64,000 nucleotides of DNA, taken from an uncultured Collinsella sp. GTDB lineage: Bacteria > Actinomycetota > Coriobacteriia > Coriobacteriales > Coriobacteriaceae. Every line of letters begins with the position of its first letter. The stretch's first letter is position 1. The stretch is from assembly GCA_900541645.1 (NCBI GenBank), contig UQKQ01000008.1, positions 53,881 through 117,880 on the forward strand. The letters are read 5' to 3'. Below, piece after piece: positions 8,909 to 17,182 of the stretch. The translations under genes and the position numbers were made by a program. The notes beneath the pieces are model-generated. The model made no database searches. It worked only from the letters and a program-made list of their open reading frames with translations, and was not told where the DNA came from.

Positions 8909-9592
8909 ATGGCTTTTGAGCCCGCTCAACATAGCTTCATTACGCTCGAGGGCGTCGACGGCGCCGGCAAGTCCACGCAGGCGCGCCTGCTGGCCCGCGC
9001 GCTCGACCTCGCTGGCTATCAGGTCGTAACTCTGCGCGAGCCGGGCGGCACCGCCATCAGCGAAAAGATTCGCGCCCTGCTGCTCGACCCCGCCAACACG
9101 GCAATGGGCGATACCTGCGAGCTGCTGCTCTACGAGGCTGCGCGTGCCCAGCTGGTGCACGAGGTCATCGCTCCCGCGCTCGCAGCCGGCAAGGTGGTTC
9201 TGTGCGATCGCTTCTACGATTCCACGACCTGCTATCAGGCATTTGCCGACGGCCTTGACCGCCAGATAGTGCGCGATGCCAACAACCTGGCCGTTGCGGG
9301 GACGCATCCGGCGCTCACGCTCGTCTATCACATCACGCCCGAGCAGGCGGCGCTGCGCATGGCAGCCCGTGGTGCGGCAGATCGCATGGAGGCAAAGGGC
9401 ATGGCATTCCAAGAGCGTGTCTACCAGGGCTTTTGCGCAATTGCCGCCGAGGAGCCAAACCGCGTAAAGCTCATCGACGCCACCGCGACCATCGAGGAAG
9501 TCTTCGAGAAGACGGTCGAGCAGGTTCGCGCCTACGGCCTCGATATTTCCCAGGACGCCGTCACCGCCGCGCTTGCCCAGGAGGCCGAGTAA
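8909..9592 (+). CDS. tmk: Thymidylate kinase
   Basis: 227 residues. The P-loop EGVDGAGKST is at residues 14-23 and the DRFYDST motif binds the substrate phosphate. It phosphorylates dTMP to dTDP in the cytoplasm. It is slightly longer than the usual 205-215 residues because of a C-terminal extension. AGGAAGG precedes the ATG. holB begins one base after the stop, giving the tmk-holB-PSP1 order that is conserved in Gram-positive bacteria. Confidence 0.93.
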   Translation: MAFEPAQHSFITLEGVDGAGKSTQARLLARALDLAGYQVVTLREPGGTAISEKIRALLLDPANTAMGDTCELLLYEAARAQLVHEVIAPALAAGKVVLCDRFYDSTTCYQAFADGLDRQIVRDANNLAVAGTHPALTLVYHITPEQAALRMAARGAADRMEAKGMAFQERVYQGFCAIAAEEPNRVKLIDATATIEEVFEKTVEQVRAYGLDISQDAVTAALAQEAE

Positions 9593-9593
9593 C

Positions 9594-10721
9594 ATGGCCC
9601 CCGCTCAGGCAAGCCTGCTGGCCAAGCTCGACACCCAAGAGCGCGTGCGCGACTTTTTGACCAACGCCGTCGCCAGCGGTCGCGCATCGCACGCCTATCT
9701 GTTCTTGGGAGCGCCCGGCGCGGGCAAGCTCGACGCCGCGTGGGCGCTCGCCCAAGCCTTCCTGTGCGAGCAGGATGGCTGCGGCGCATGCGACAGCTGC
9801 GTGCGCGTCGCGCGCCATACGCATCCCGACGTGCACTATTACACGCCCGAGAGCGCCACGGGCTACCTCATCGCCCAGACCCGCGAGCTGCTCGACGACG
9901 TGCCCCTGGCGCCCATCCGTGCCAAGGCCAAGGTCTACATCATCGACCGTGCCGAGCAGCTGCGCGCCAACACCGCTAACGCGCTGCTCAAAACACTCGA
10001 GGAGCCGCCCGAGGGCGTCATGTTCATCTTGCTGGGCACCTCGGCAGACGTGATGTTGCCCACCATCGTGAGCCGCTGCCAGTGCGTGCCGTTTCGGCTG
10101 GTGTCGCCCGCCGTGGCCGCGCGTGCCGTGAGTCGCGCCACCGGTCAGGACCCTGCGCGTTGCCGCATGGCCGTCGCCGTAGCGGGAAGCCCCACGCGTG
10201 GCATCGAGTTCCTCAAGAGCGCCGAGCGCCAGGATGCTCGCCGCCAGATGGTCCGTGCCATCGATTCGCTCATCGCCGCCGACGAGGCCGATGTGCTCAG
10301 CCGCGCCAAGTCGCTCATCGTCGCCGTTAAGGCGCCGCTCGCCGAGGTCAAGTCCACGCAGGAAAAGGTGCTCGAGCAAAACGCCGATTACCTGTCGCGT
10401 GGAGCATTGAAGCAGCTTGAGGACCGCAACAAGCGCGAACTCAACGCGCGCGAGCGTTCGGGTATCATGGAAGCGCTGGCGAGCGCGCGGACGCTTATGC
10501 GCGACGTGCTGCTGACGCTTCAGGACGAGGCGGCCGACGTAGTGAACGAGGACGTGTGCGACACGATCGGGCGGCTTGCCGCCGCGACCAATGTTGCGGG
10601 TGCCACGCGGGCGCTCGAGGCAGTCGCGACCGCCGAGCGCAACATTGCCAGAAACGTTACTCCCCAGCTGGCCATCGAGGTCATGCTGTTCGATATCAGG
10701 AAGGCACTGAAATGCCGTTAG
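9594..10721 (+). CDS. holB: DNA polymerase III delta' subunit
   Basis: 375 residues. The ATG at 9594 has AGGAGG upstream inside the end of tmk. The AAA+ fold has a degenerate P-loop (GAPGAGK), a zinc module (CGACDSCVRVARHTHPD), a box with DRAEQL, and the sensor motif SRCQ. Delta' is the stator of the clamp loader and does not hydrolyse ATP. The P-loop here looks nearly intact, so nucleotide binding is possible. It overlaps the next gene by ten bases. Confidence 0.88.
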   Translation: MAPAQASLLAKLDTQERVRDFLTNAVASGRASHAYLFLGAPGAGKLDAAWALAQAFLCEQDGCGACDSCVRVARHTHPDVHYYTPESATGYLIAQTRELLDDVPLAPIRAKAKVYIIDRAEQLRANTANALLKTLEEPPEGVMFILLGTSADVMLPTIVSRCQCVPFRLVSPAVAARAVSRATGQDPARCRMAVAVAGSPTRGIEFLKSAERQDARRQMVRAIDSLIAADEADVLSRAKSLIVAVKAPLAEVKSTQEKVLEQNADYLSRGALKQLEDRNKRELNARERSGIMEALASARTLMRDVLLTLQDEAADVVNEDVCDTIGRLAAATNVAGATRALEAVATAERNIARNVTPQLAIEVMLFDIRKALKCR

Positions 10722-12412
10722 TCGTACCCGTTAAGTTTACCTACGCCTCGCGCGACCTGTGGTTCGATCCGCAGGATTTGGATATCCTCGAGGCCGATTA
10801 TGCCATTTGCTCCACCGAGCGCGGAACCGAGATCGGCCTGGTCACGGCCGATCCCTTCGAGGTGCCGCAAGATGAGATCGGTCAGCCGCTCAAGCCCGTG
10901 CTGCGCGTGGCGAGCGACATCGACCTGCAGCTTGCCGACGACCTGGCCATCCAGGGCGACGAGGCCATGGTCGACTTCCGCCGCCTGGTCAAGGAGCTCG
11001 ACCTCGAGATGAAGCCGGTCGGCGTCGAGTACCTGTTTGGCGGCGAGAAGGCCGTGTTCTACTTTGCGGCCGAGGAGCGCGTCGATTTTCGTCAGCTCGT
11101 CAAGGACCTGTCCTCGACGCTGCACATTCGCGTCGACATGCGCCAGATCGGCGTGCGCGACGAGACCCGCCTGGTGGGCGGCTACGCCCAATGCGGACAG
11201 GAGCTCTGCTGCACGCGCTTTGGCGGACAGTTTGAGCCCGTCTCGATCCGCATGGCAAAAGAGCAGGACCTGCCGCTCAACTCGTCCAAGATCAGCGGCG
11301 TGTGCGGCCGCCTGATGTGCTGCTTGCGCTATGAGTTCGAGGCGTACAAGGACTTTAAGAGCCGTGCGCCCAAAAAGAAGACGCTCATCGATACGCCGCT
11401 TGGCAAGGCGCGTATTCAGGAATATGACACGCCGCGTGAGCAGCTGGTGCTGCGCCTGGAGAACGGCAAAGTCTTTAAGGTCAACCTGGCCGATATGACG
11501 TGCTCGGAGGGCTGCAAAAAGAAGGCCGCCGAGCAGGGCTGCAACTGCCGCCCCGACTGCGTGACGCGCGACGTGCTCGAGCGCATCGAGTCGCCCGAGA
11601 TGCGCCTGGCGCTCATGGAGCTCGATCGCGAGAACGGCGTCGACGTGGGCGATGGTCTGTCGAGCGCCGACCGTCTTGCCGGCACGTCGATGCCCAAGCG
11701 CCGTCGTCGCGATGCCGATTCCGATACCCGCGCTGCTCAGAGCCAGGTCGAGGGCCGTGGCCGTGGAAAGGGCCGCGGCAAGGCCGAGGCACCCGAGGCC
11801 GAGGAGGCCGCCGGTGGCCGTCGTCGTCGCAAGCGCGCGGGCTCGGGCGATTCTACCGAGGCTGCAGCCGCGGGCAAGAACGCCTCTCGCGAGCGCGAGG
11901 TTCAGCAGCCCCAGCAGCAGAATCGCGGCGGTGGCATGAACCCCACGCGTCGTCGCCGCCGTCATCTGTCGAGCGAGGAGCGCGAGGACGCCTTCCGCGC
12001 CGCAGCTGCTCGCGAGGCTGGTGCCGCTTCCAAGGGCCCCTCGGCCTCCGATACGCCTGCCGACAAGGGCGGCAAGTCACGTGGCGAGGAGGAGCGCGCG
12101 CCGCGTCCGCGCCGTCGCCATTCCTCGGGCGCGCAACAGAAGCCCTCAGTGCCCTCCGTGGCCGATCAGGTCTCGGATGGCGAGGTCAAGGTCACGCGCC
12201 GTCGTCCCGGAGATGGCGGGGGAGCGGCTGCTAAGGCTTCGCGTGGCGCCGCTCGCGACGAGCGCGAGCCGCGCGAGGATCGCGGTGGCGAGGGCTCGGC
12301 CGACCAGGGTCAAAAGCGCCGTCGCCGGCGCCGTTCCCGCAAGCCGCGCCAGGATGGTGGCGAGGGCTCGACCCCGTCTTCGTCCGCACCACAACCGCCC
12401 GCCGGCGAATAA
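10712..12412 (+). CDS. PSP1-domain protein, RicT (YaaT)-like, with long basic tail
   Basis: 566 residues. The first 300 match the PSP1/RicT family. The cysteine motifs CGQELCC (C161, C166, C167) and CGRLMCC (C198, C203, C204) correspond to residues that bind iron-sulfur clusters in the Bacillus Ric complex, which acts on RNA processing. The position after holB is the same as that of yaaT in Bacillus. From about residue 345 the protein is a low-complexity Arg/Lys/Glu/Ala tail of about 220 residues rich in RRRR-type runs, absent from Bacillus RicT and probably nucleic-acid binding. The start ATG follows AGGAAGG. Confidence 0.8.
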   Translation: MPLVVPVKFTYASRDLWFDPQDLDILEADYAICSTERGTEIGLVTADPFEVPQDEIGQPLKPVLRVASDIDLQLADDLAIQGDEAMVDFRRLVKELDLEMKPVGVEYLFGGEKAVFYFAAEERVDFRQLVKDLSSTLHIRVDMRQIGVRDETRLVGGYAQCGQELCCTRFGGQFEPVSIRMAKEQDLPLNSSKISGVCGRLMCCLRYEFEAYKDFKSRAPKKKTLIDTPLGKARIQEYDTPREQLVLRLENGKVFKVNLADMTCSEGCKKKAAEQGCNCRPDCVTRDVLERIESPEMRLALMELDRENGVDVGDGLSSADRLAGTSMPKRRRRDADSDTRAAQSQVEGRGRGKGRGKAEAPEAEEAAGGRRRRKRAGSGDSTEAAAAGKNASREREVQQPQQQNRGGGMNPTRRRRRHLSSEEREDAFRAAAAREAGAASKGPSASDTPADKGGKSRGEEERAPRPRRRHSSGAQQKPSVPSVADQVSDGEVKVTRRRPGDGGGAAAKASRGAARDEREPREDRGGEGSADQGQKRRRRRRSRKPRQDGGEGSTPSSSAPQPPAGE

Positions 12413-12475
12413 CGCCCGCGAGCGGATTTAGCCCGCCTTGCCCCGAGCGCATCGGGGTATCATAGCGCCGAATCA

Positions 12476-12511
12476 ACAACCCTCCCTGCGACCGAATGTA
12501 GGGAGGGTTGT
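12476..12511 (+). promoter_or_regulatory. Hairpin enclosing the comF ribosome binding site
   Basis: A perfect 12-base stem (ACAACCCTCCCT at 12476-12487 with 12500-12511) and a 12-base loop. The right arm contains GGGAGGG, the only plausible ribosome binding site of comF, whose TTG is at 12515. There is no T run, so this looks like translational masking rather than a terminator. Confidence 0.6.
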
Positions 12512-12514
12512 GTC

Positions 12515-13321
12515 TTGAAGAGCCATCTGAACATATCGAGCCGTCTGCAGGGTGCCGGTGCCCTACCGTTTGCGGACGAATTGCTACCGTTTGCCGAGCG
12601 GGTGGCACGCGAGGCGCTCGAGGCATTGTCGCCAACACGATGTGCCGGCTGCGAGCGCGCCGGTGCGCTTATTTGCCAAGACTGCCTGGCCGCGCTCACG
12701 CTCATCGACCCACGTCATAGCTGCACCCGATGCGGTGCCCCGTTTGGGGATTTGCTGTGCACTGAGTGTTCGGTCGAGGGCACGTCCTCGGCAATGGCGG
12801 AGGCGCTCGACCGCTGCCTGGCGTGCGCCGTCTATGCGCATCCGCTGCCGCGCATCATTAAAGCGTACAAGGATGCGGGCGAGCGACGTCTGGCTCCGTA
12901 TCTGGCGGAGCTGCTCTACGACACCGCCCTGCATGCCCAGGTCGTAGCGCCCGATCGCTATGGAGGTGTGCTGTCCGGTGCGGATGCGGTGGTGTTTGTG
13001 CCTGCGACGGCGGCAGCGTTTCGGCGGCGTGGTTTTGATCATATGGAGGCCATTGCGCGCCCATTTTGCGAGCTGTCGGGTGTTCCCCTGCTCGATGCTC
13101 TCGTCAAGTACGGGCATGGTGACCAGCGCGAACTCGGTCGTGAGGAGCGCCGCGAGCGTGCCCGAGGTATGTACGAGACGGTTGAGGACGTGCACGGCCG
13201 CCGCTTGCTGCTTATCGACGACGTTATCACCACGGGTGCGACGATGGCAGCGGCTTCGGCGGAACTCAAGCGCGCCGGCGCTGCGGCAGTCGATGGCCTT
13301 GCTATCGCACGCGTTTGGTAG
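12515..13321 (+). CDS. comF: ComF-family phosphoribosyltransferase-like protein
   Basis: 268 residues, TTG start seven bases after GGGAGGG. An N-terminal zinc ribbon (CAGC, CQDC, CTRC, CTEC) is followed by a type I phosphoribosyltransferase domain with the PRPP loop LLLIDDVITTGATM at residues 231-244. ComFC proteins are linked to DNA uptake during competence, though their reaction is not settled. No other competence gene is adjacent. A hairpin over the ribosome binding site suggests translational control. Confidence 0.85.
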   Translation: MKSHLNISSRLQGAGALPFADELLPFAERVAREALEALSPTRCAGCERAGALICQDCLAALTLIDPRHSCTRCGAPFGDLLCTECSVEGTSSAMAEALDRCLACAVYAHPLPRIIKAYKDAGERRLAPYLAELLYDTALHAQVVAPDRYGGVLSGADAVVFVPATAAAFRRRGFDHMEAIARPFCELSGVPLLDALVKYGHGDQRELGREERRERARGMYETVEDVHGRRLLLIDDVITTGATMAAASAELKRAGAAAVDGLAIARVW

Positions 13322-13332
13322 GGGTGGTTCAG

Positions 13333-14442
13333 ATGGCAATAAAGATCGGGCAGCGTGGCAAGCCTGCAAGCGAGCAGCTGGCTGCTTCCGTAATTCTGAC
13401 GGGTGCCTCGGCGCTGCGCATGATGCGCGCCGAGCGCCGGCAGATGGGCTACATAAGCTGGAAGGACCTTAATCCCGATGAAGAGCGCCGTGTGCTGCGC
13501 ACGTCGTCGCCCTCGACCGAGGACATCTATCTTCCCGATTTGGTGCGGATTGGGGCCGCAAGCGGCGAGGTGCAAGAGGATTTGTGCTTGCTGGTAGGGT
13601 CTGCAGCGCAGCGCCGCCGTATTCTTGGCGTGAGCTGGTCCGTATGCTCCGAGTTGCCCGCCGGCTCGATTCTAGAGGTGGAACCGGGGGTGTACAGTCT
13701 ATCTCCCGAGGCCCTTTGCGTAGCCGTCGCGCGCGAGGTCGGCTGCATCCAGGCATTTGCCCTGGCCCAGGAGCTGTGCTCTAAGATTTCACTGAGTGAC
13801 CGCGGGAAGTATCTGCCTCCCTACACCTCGCCTGTCGTGAACAAATTGGCAAAGGACAAAGACCAGCCGCCAGATGTCGGTTACTTTGAGGTCGAGTCCG
13901 TGCTGACACCCGATTGCCTGGTAGATTACCTCGCGGCATGCAAGGGGAATGTGGCCAAACAGCTGCTGCGCCTGTGTCCCTACCTGTCAGAAAATCTGCG
14001 CTCGCCCATGGAGTGCATCATGCTCGCTCTGTTTTCGCTTCCGTTTTCCTATGGCGGATTCGCCTGCGGTCCCTTTAAGACCGACTACAAGATCGAGTTC
14101 GATGACCGCGCGCAGGCAATCTCGGGGATGCCGCATGCAGTTTGCGATGCGTATCAGGAAGCAGCCCAGTTTGACCTGGAATACAACGGTGAGCTGGGCC
14201 ATTCCTCCCGGAGGGGACGTATCCATGATGAAAAACGCAACACGGGCTTGATTACTATGGGAATCGAGGTCGCGACGGTCAACAACGAAATGCTCCGCGA
14301 CATGGAAGCGATGGTAGCACTCGCATGGCGCATCCACCAGCGTATGGGTAAGCGATATCAGAATCGCGTAGAGGCTCGTCGAAAGAGGCAAGATGCTCTG
14401 CTGAATACGCTCCGAGCGTGCTTTGGGCTCAAGCCAGCGTAA
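13333..14442 (+). CDS. Uncharacterised protein, possible AbiEi-like plus PD-(D/E)XK-like domains
   Basis: 369 residues. The ATG at 13333 is preferred over an in-frame TTG at 13315. The middle segment LEVEPGVYSLSPE, followed by LAQELCSK, resembles AbiEi-type transcriptional antitoxin proteins. The C-terminal segment FDLEYNGELGHSS, then DEKRNTGL and MGIEVATV, has the spacing of a Vsr/DUF559-like PD-(D/E)XK nuclease core. This reading is a motif-level inference. It starts 11 bases after comF and may be co-transcribed. It is less GC-biased than comF. Confidence 0.55.
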   Translation: MAIKIGQRGKPASEQLAASVILTGASALRMMRAERRQMGYISWKDLNPDEERRVLRTSSPSTEDIYLPDLVRIGAASGEVQEDLCLLVGSAAQRRRILGVSWSVCSELPAGSILEVEPGVYSLSPEALCVAVAREVGCIQAFALAQELCSKISLSDRGKYLPPYTSPVVNKLAKDKDQPPDVGYFEVESVLTPDCLVDYLAACKGNVAKQLLRLCPYLSENLRSPMECIMLALFSLPFSYGGFACGPFKTDYKIEFDDRAQAISGMPHAVCDAYQEAAQFDLEYNGELGHSSRRGRIHDEKRNTGLITMGIEVATVNNEMLRDMEAMVALAWRIHQRMGKRYQNRVEARRKRQDALLNTLRACFGLKPA

Positions 14443-14815
14443 AACTATGGCTTTATAGGGGGTCTGTTTATATGCTCTGTGCAAAAAACGGCAAATATGA
14501 GTACTGTTACTAGATTAGTGACAGCAAAAACAAAGAAACTTGGGCCGAAAATCTGGATTCAGCGAAGAGATAATAAACGAATGTGGAATATCTTGGCGCC
14601 AAGCAGGCTGTGCGGAACTCAAAAAGGGCTCGTGAGGCGGTAATACGCTGCTACTAAATTGGTAACAGTACTCATATTTGCCGTTTTTTGCACACGGCAC
14701 CCTGAGACGGGTGCCCCGGAGCTCCCCGTGGGGGAGCTCCGGGCTTCATGGGGGCACGAATAGCTCGCTCCGACCTGCGAAATCTGTACTCGCGATGCGA
14801 ATGACGCCCCTAACC
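14443..14815. other. Intergenic sequence with an inverted-repeat element
   Basis: No gene is seen. It holds a 215-base element bounded by a perfect 32-base inverted repeat (14479-14510 and 14662-14693). Immediately after it are GC-rich hairpins: CGGAGCTCCCC with GGGGAGCTCCG at about 14717-14741, nested in GTGCCCC with GGGGCAC. They probably insulate the promoter at 14816. Confidence 0.6.
14479..14693. repeat. MITE-like element with 32-base inverted ends
   Basis: 14479-14510 (begins GTGCAAAAAACGGCAAATAT) is the exact reverse complement of 14662-14693. Weaker complementarity extends inward to 14526 and 14646. The interior of about 135 bases has no coding signature. A lone copy of the end sequence lies at 108-144. 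No flanking target duplication was recognised. Confidence 0.65.
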
Positions 14816-14844
14816 TTAAACTTTAGCTTGAACTTAGCTATAAT
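14816..14844 (+). promoter_or_regulatory. Strong sigma-70-type promoter
   Basis: TTAAAC at 14816-14821, a 17-base spacer, and the perfect -10 hexamer TATAAT at 14839-14844. The predicted start is near 14851. The next start codon is more than 320 bases away. Confidence 0.75.
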
Positions 14845-14850
14845 GCGCTA

Positions 14851-15170
14851 CGTTCCTGCCAGGCTGTGGTTGCGGACGGACGAAATGCCCGTCCTAGTCC
14901 AAGACAGACGCGGTCAAAGGGATCCACGTAAGCGACCGCGTGCGCGCGGCGCGATCATGGCGCGTCCTAGATGTAAGCCGCACCGTCCGTTCTACTTTCT
15001 TTGGGGCAATACCGCCTCGCGGGCGAGCGGGCCAGTCGTGAAGGTGGCTGCGGCCTCCCGAGCAAACACCCCGGTGCGCAAGTGTGGGGTCAAATACCAG
15101 GTCAGCTGGTGGGAACAACCTGATATTCCGCGCAACGCACGGATCGTATACGACACAGAAGGCAGGGTAG
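14851..15170 (+). ncRNA. Candidate large structured RNA (raiA-like by context)
   Basis: About 320 bases between a near-consensus promoter and a lipoprotein gene. The two ends pair: CCTGCC at 14855-14860 with GGCAGG at 15161-15166, and CTGTG at 14864-14868 with CACAG at 15154-15158. Internal hairpins include GGACGG with CCGTCC (near 14875-14895), ACGCGGTC with GACCGCGT (near 14908-14940), and ACCAG with CTGGT (near 15096-15112). A closing helix starting about four bases after the predicted transcription start is typical of large bacterial RNAs. The position between comF and hpf recalls the raiA RNA class; that assignment is inference. It could also be a cis-acting leader of the lipoprotein gene. 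Confidence 0.4.
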
Positions 15171-15175
15171 TGGAC

Positions 15176-16201
15176 ATGGTGAGGGGCAGCTTGATGCACG
15201 CGGCTCGGTTAGGTGCTGGGACCGCAGCGGTCATCGCCGTTTTGGGCCTGAGCGGATGCGCGTTCAACCCGCTGTCTACGTTCACGACTCCCACGATCGA
15301 CCAGATCGAGTACGAGACTGTCACGCCGGCGGTGTCGGATGATGCCCTGGTCACTCCCGGAACTCTGACAGTCGCCCTCGATACTTCCGATGCGCCGCAG
15401 GCCATGCAGGACGCCGACGGCGAGCTCACGGGGTATGCGGTTGACGCCGCCCGCGCCCTCGCAAGCCGCATGGGCCTTAAGGTCGCCTTTGTCGATGCTT
15501 CCTCGGCAGGTTCCGCGCTCGGCGACAAAAAGGCCGATATCTTTATCGGCGAGATTAATTCCACGGACGGGGACATTAGCTCGCTCGGCACCTGCCTGTA
15601 CGATGCCACTTCCGTGTTCGGTAAAACTAGCGATGGTGGGTCGCTAAGCGTTTCCACCGATACCCTTAACACGTCCACCCTGGGCGTTCAGATGTCCTCG
15701 GCCTCGCAGGAGGCGCTTGCTAAGCAGAGCATCACCGCCAACCAAAAGACCTACTCCAACATCAACGAGTGCTTTGAGGCGCTCGAGTCTGGCGAGGTCG
15801 ACTATGTGATCTGCGACTCCACGGCCGGCGGCTACCTTGCACGCTTGATGAGCGAGGTCTCCTATGTCGGTGCGCTCGAGGCGCCCTCGACGCTTGGTGT
15901 TGCGGGCCTCTCGTCCAATGACGAACTGTGCCGTGCCGTGAGCGATGCCCTCGACGACATCACGGTCGACGGTACGCTCGAGGCGGTCCACTCTGTCTGG
16001 TATGGCACGATGCCCTACGACCTCACCACTAAGACGGTTTCGGGCGCTAACGTGCAGCCGGGCGACTCTGAGTCCAGTGAGACCACGTCCTCCGGCAGCG
16101 AGTCCTCCGATTCCGACAATGAGACCGCATCCTCCGAGGACAAATCGTCCAGCCAGGAAGGCGCCATCACCGACGACGACATTAACAAACTCAATAGCTA
16201 G
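15176..16201 (+). CDS. Solute-binding lipoprotein, family 3-like
   Basis: 341 residues. The signal peptide ends in the lipobox LSGC, giving a lipid-anchored outer-surface protein. The domain from about residue 60 to 280 has the two-lobe pattern of amino-acid-type substrate-binding proteins (VALDTSDAPQAMQDADGELTGYAVDAARALA simplified to its key GYAVDAARA core). A Ser/Asp/Glu-rich tail follows. No permease or ATPase gene is adjacent, so it is an orphan receptor or sensor. An alternative ATG at 15194 has GAGGGG upstream and is equally plausible. The open frame continues far upstream but lacks coding character. Confidence 0.75.
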   Translation: MVRGSLMHAARLGAGTAAVIAVLGLSGCAFNPLSTFTTPTIDQIEYETVTPAVSDDALVTPGTLTVALDTSDAPQAMQDADGELTGYAVDAARALASRMGLKVAFVDASSAGSALGDKKADIFIGEINSTDGDISSLGTCLYDATSVFGKTSDGGSLSVSTDTLNTSTLGVQMSSASQEALAKQSITANQKTYSNINECFEALESGEVDYVICDSTAGGYLARLMSEVSYVGALEAPSTLGVAGLSSNDELCRAVSDALDDITVDGTLEAVHSVWYGTMPYDLTTKTVSGANVQPGDSESSETTSSGSESSDSDNETASSEDKSSSQEGAITDDDINKLNS

Positions 16202-16518
16202 TTATTGCTAGGGGTGGTGTCTCCTGTACGTTGGAAAGGACACCTCTTCACGGTTTCAACATGCACTGCCGGGCTTCCCCGATGGGGGAGCCCGGCTTTT
16301 TCATCCCTATAAAACCAGCAGGTCAAAGCCAATTTTCGAGACCAAATACAAATCTGTGGGCTCCCTCCTATAGCGCACTTTGCCATAGAAAAGTGCGAGA
16401 CTTCGGTATGCGGTATCAAGCAATCGTTATTCGGGTCTTTAGGAATCCGCGTGATTAAATGCACGGCAATGGGTACATAGCCAGTACAGTAAGTCCCCGA
16501 GGCAGATTGGAGCCACGT
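16202..16518. other. Intergenic sequence upstream of hpf
   Basis: Contains a hairpin (GGTGTC with GACACC, about 16215-16243) and the terminator at 16268-16301. The remaining 215 bases are AT-richer and must hold the hpf promoter; TACAGT near 16485-16490 could be its -10, but no convincing -35 is seen. Confidence 0.5.
16268..16301 (+). terminator. Terminator after the lipoprotein gene
   Basis: GCCGGGCTTCCCC at 16268-16280 pairs with GGGGGAGCCCGGC at 16284-16296 with one wobble, followed by five Ts. Confidence 0.8.
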
Positions 16519-17103
16519 ATGGATATCAAGGTTTCTGGACGCAAGACGACGGTAACCGATGCTCTGCGTGCGCATGTGGATGAGAAGATCGGCGAGGCGC
16601 TCAAGGTTTTCGATATCGAGCCCATGACGGTCGACGTTGTACTTCGCTATGAGAAGAACCCCTCGAACCCCAACCCGGCAATCGTCGAGGTTACGGTTCG
16701 TGCCCGCGGTTCGGTGATTCGCGTTGCCGAGCACGGTGCAGATATGTACGCTGCCATCGACCTCTCCGCCGATAAGGTCACCCGCCAGCTGCGTAAGTTC
16801 AAGACCAAGGTCGTGGACAACCGCCAGGGCGGTGCCAGCGCGGCGGATGTCGCACCGGTCGAGCGCGTCGAGGATCTGGCCGACCTGCTGCTGCCCGAGG
16901 AAGAGGACGACCTGCTTGTCCGCGAGAAGGTTATCGACGTCACCCCGATGACTGAGGAGCAGGCGCTGGTGCAGACCGATCTGCTCGGCCACGACTTCTA
17001 CGTGTTCGAGAACGCGACGACTGGCCTCATCAATGTGGTGTATCACCGTAAGAATGGTGGATATGGCATCATCAAGCCCCGCATCGAAACACTTGACGAG
17101 TAA
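16519..17103 (+). CDS. hpf: Long-form ribosome hibernation promoting factor
   Basis: 194 residues; ATG at 16519 with GGAG seven bases before it. The N-terminal RaiA/S30AE domain (MDIKVSGRKTTVTDALR to about residue 100) binds the 30S subunit. After an acidic linker, the C-terminal domain (residues 140-194, ENATTGLINVVYHRKNGGYG) mediates dimerisation, so it should form 100S ribosomes in stationary phase. It is also known as raiA. It is monocistronic, with a terminator directly after it. Confidence 0.92.
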   Translation: MDIKVSGRKTTVTDALRAHVDEKIGEALKVFDIEPMTVDVVLRYEKNPSNPNPAIVEVTVRARGSVIRVAEHGADMYAAIDLSADKVTRQLRKFKTKVVDNRQGGASAADVAPVERVEDLADLLLPEEEDDLLVREKVIDVTPMTEEQALVQTDLLGHDFYVFENATTGLINVVYHRKNGGYGIIKPRIETLDE

Positions 17104-17132
17104 AATACGTTAACTTGCATGAGTTAACGGTT

Positions 17133-17164
17133 GGCGGCCATCCCATGCGGGTGGCCGCCTTTTT
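17133..17164 (+). terminator. Terminator after hpf
   Basis: Stem GGCGGCCATCC (17133-17143) with GGGTGGCCGCC (17149-17159), then TTTTT. Confidence 0.85.
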
Positions 17165-17182
17165 ACGTAAGGAGTCGCTTTG

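Noticed and set aside
12413..12514. Riboswitch upstream of comF
   Set aside because: The gap is too short for a known aptamer; only the simple hairpin is supported.
14678..15175. Upstream extension of the lipoprotein frame
   Set aside because: Open but without a ribosome site, with no coding character, and it would bury the lipoprotein signal peptide deep in the protein.
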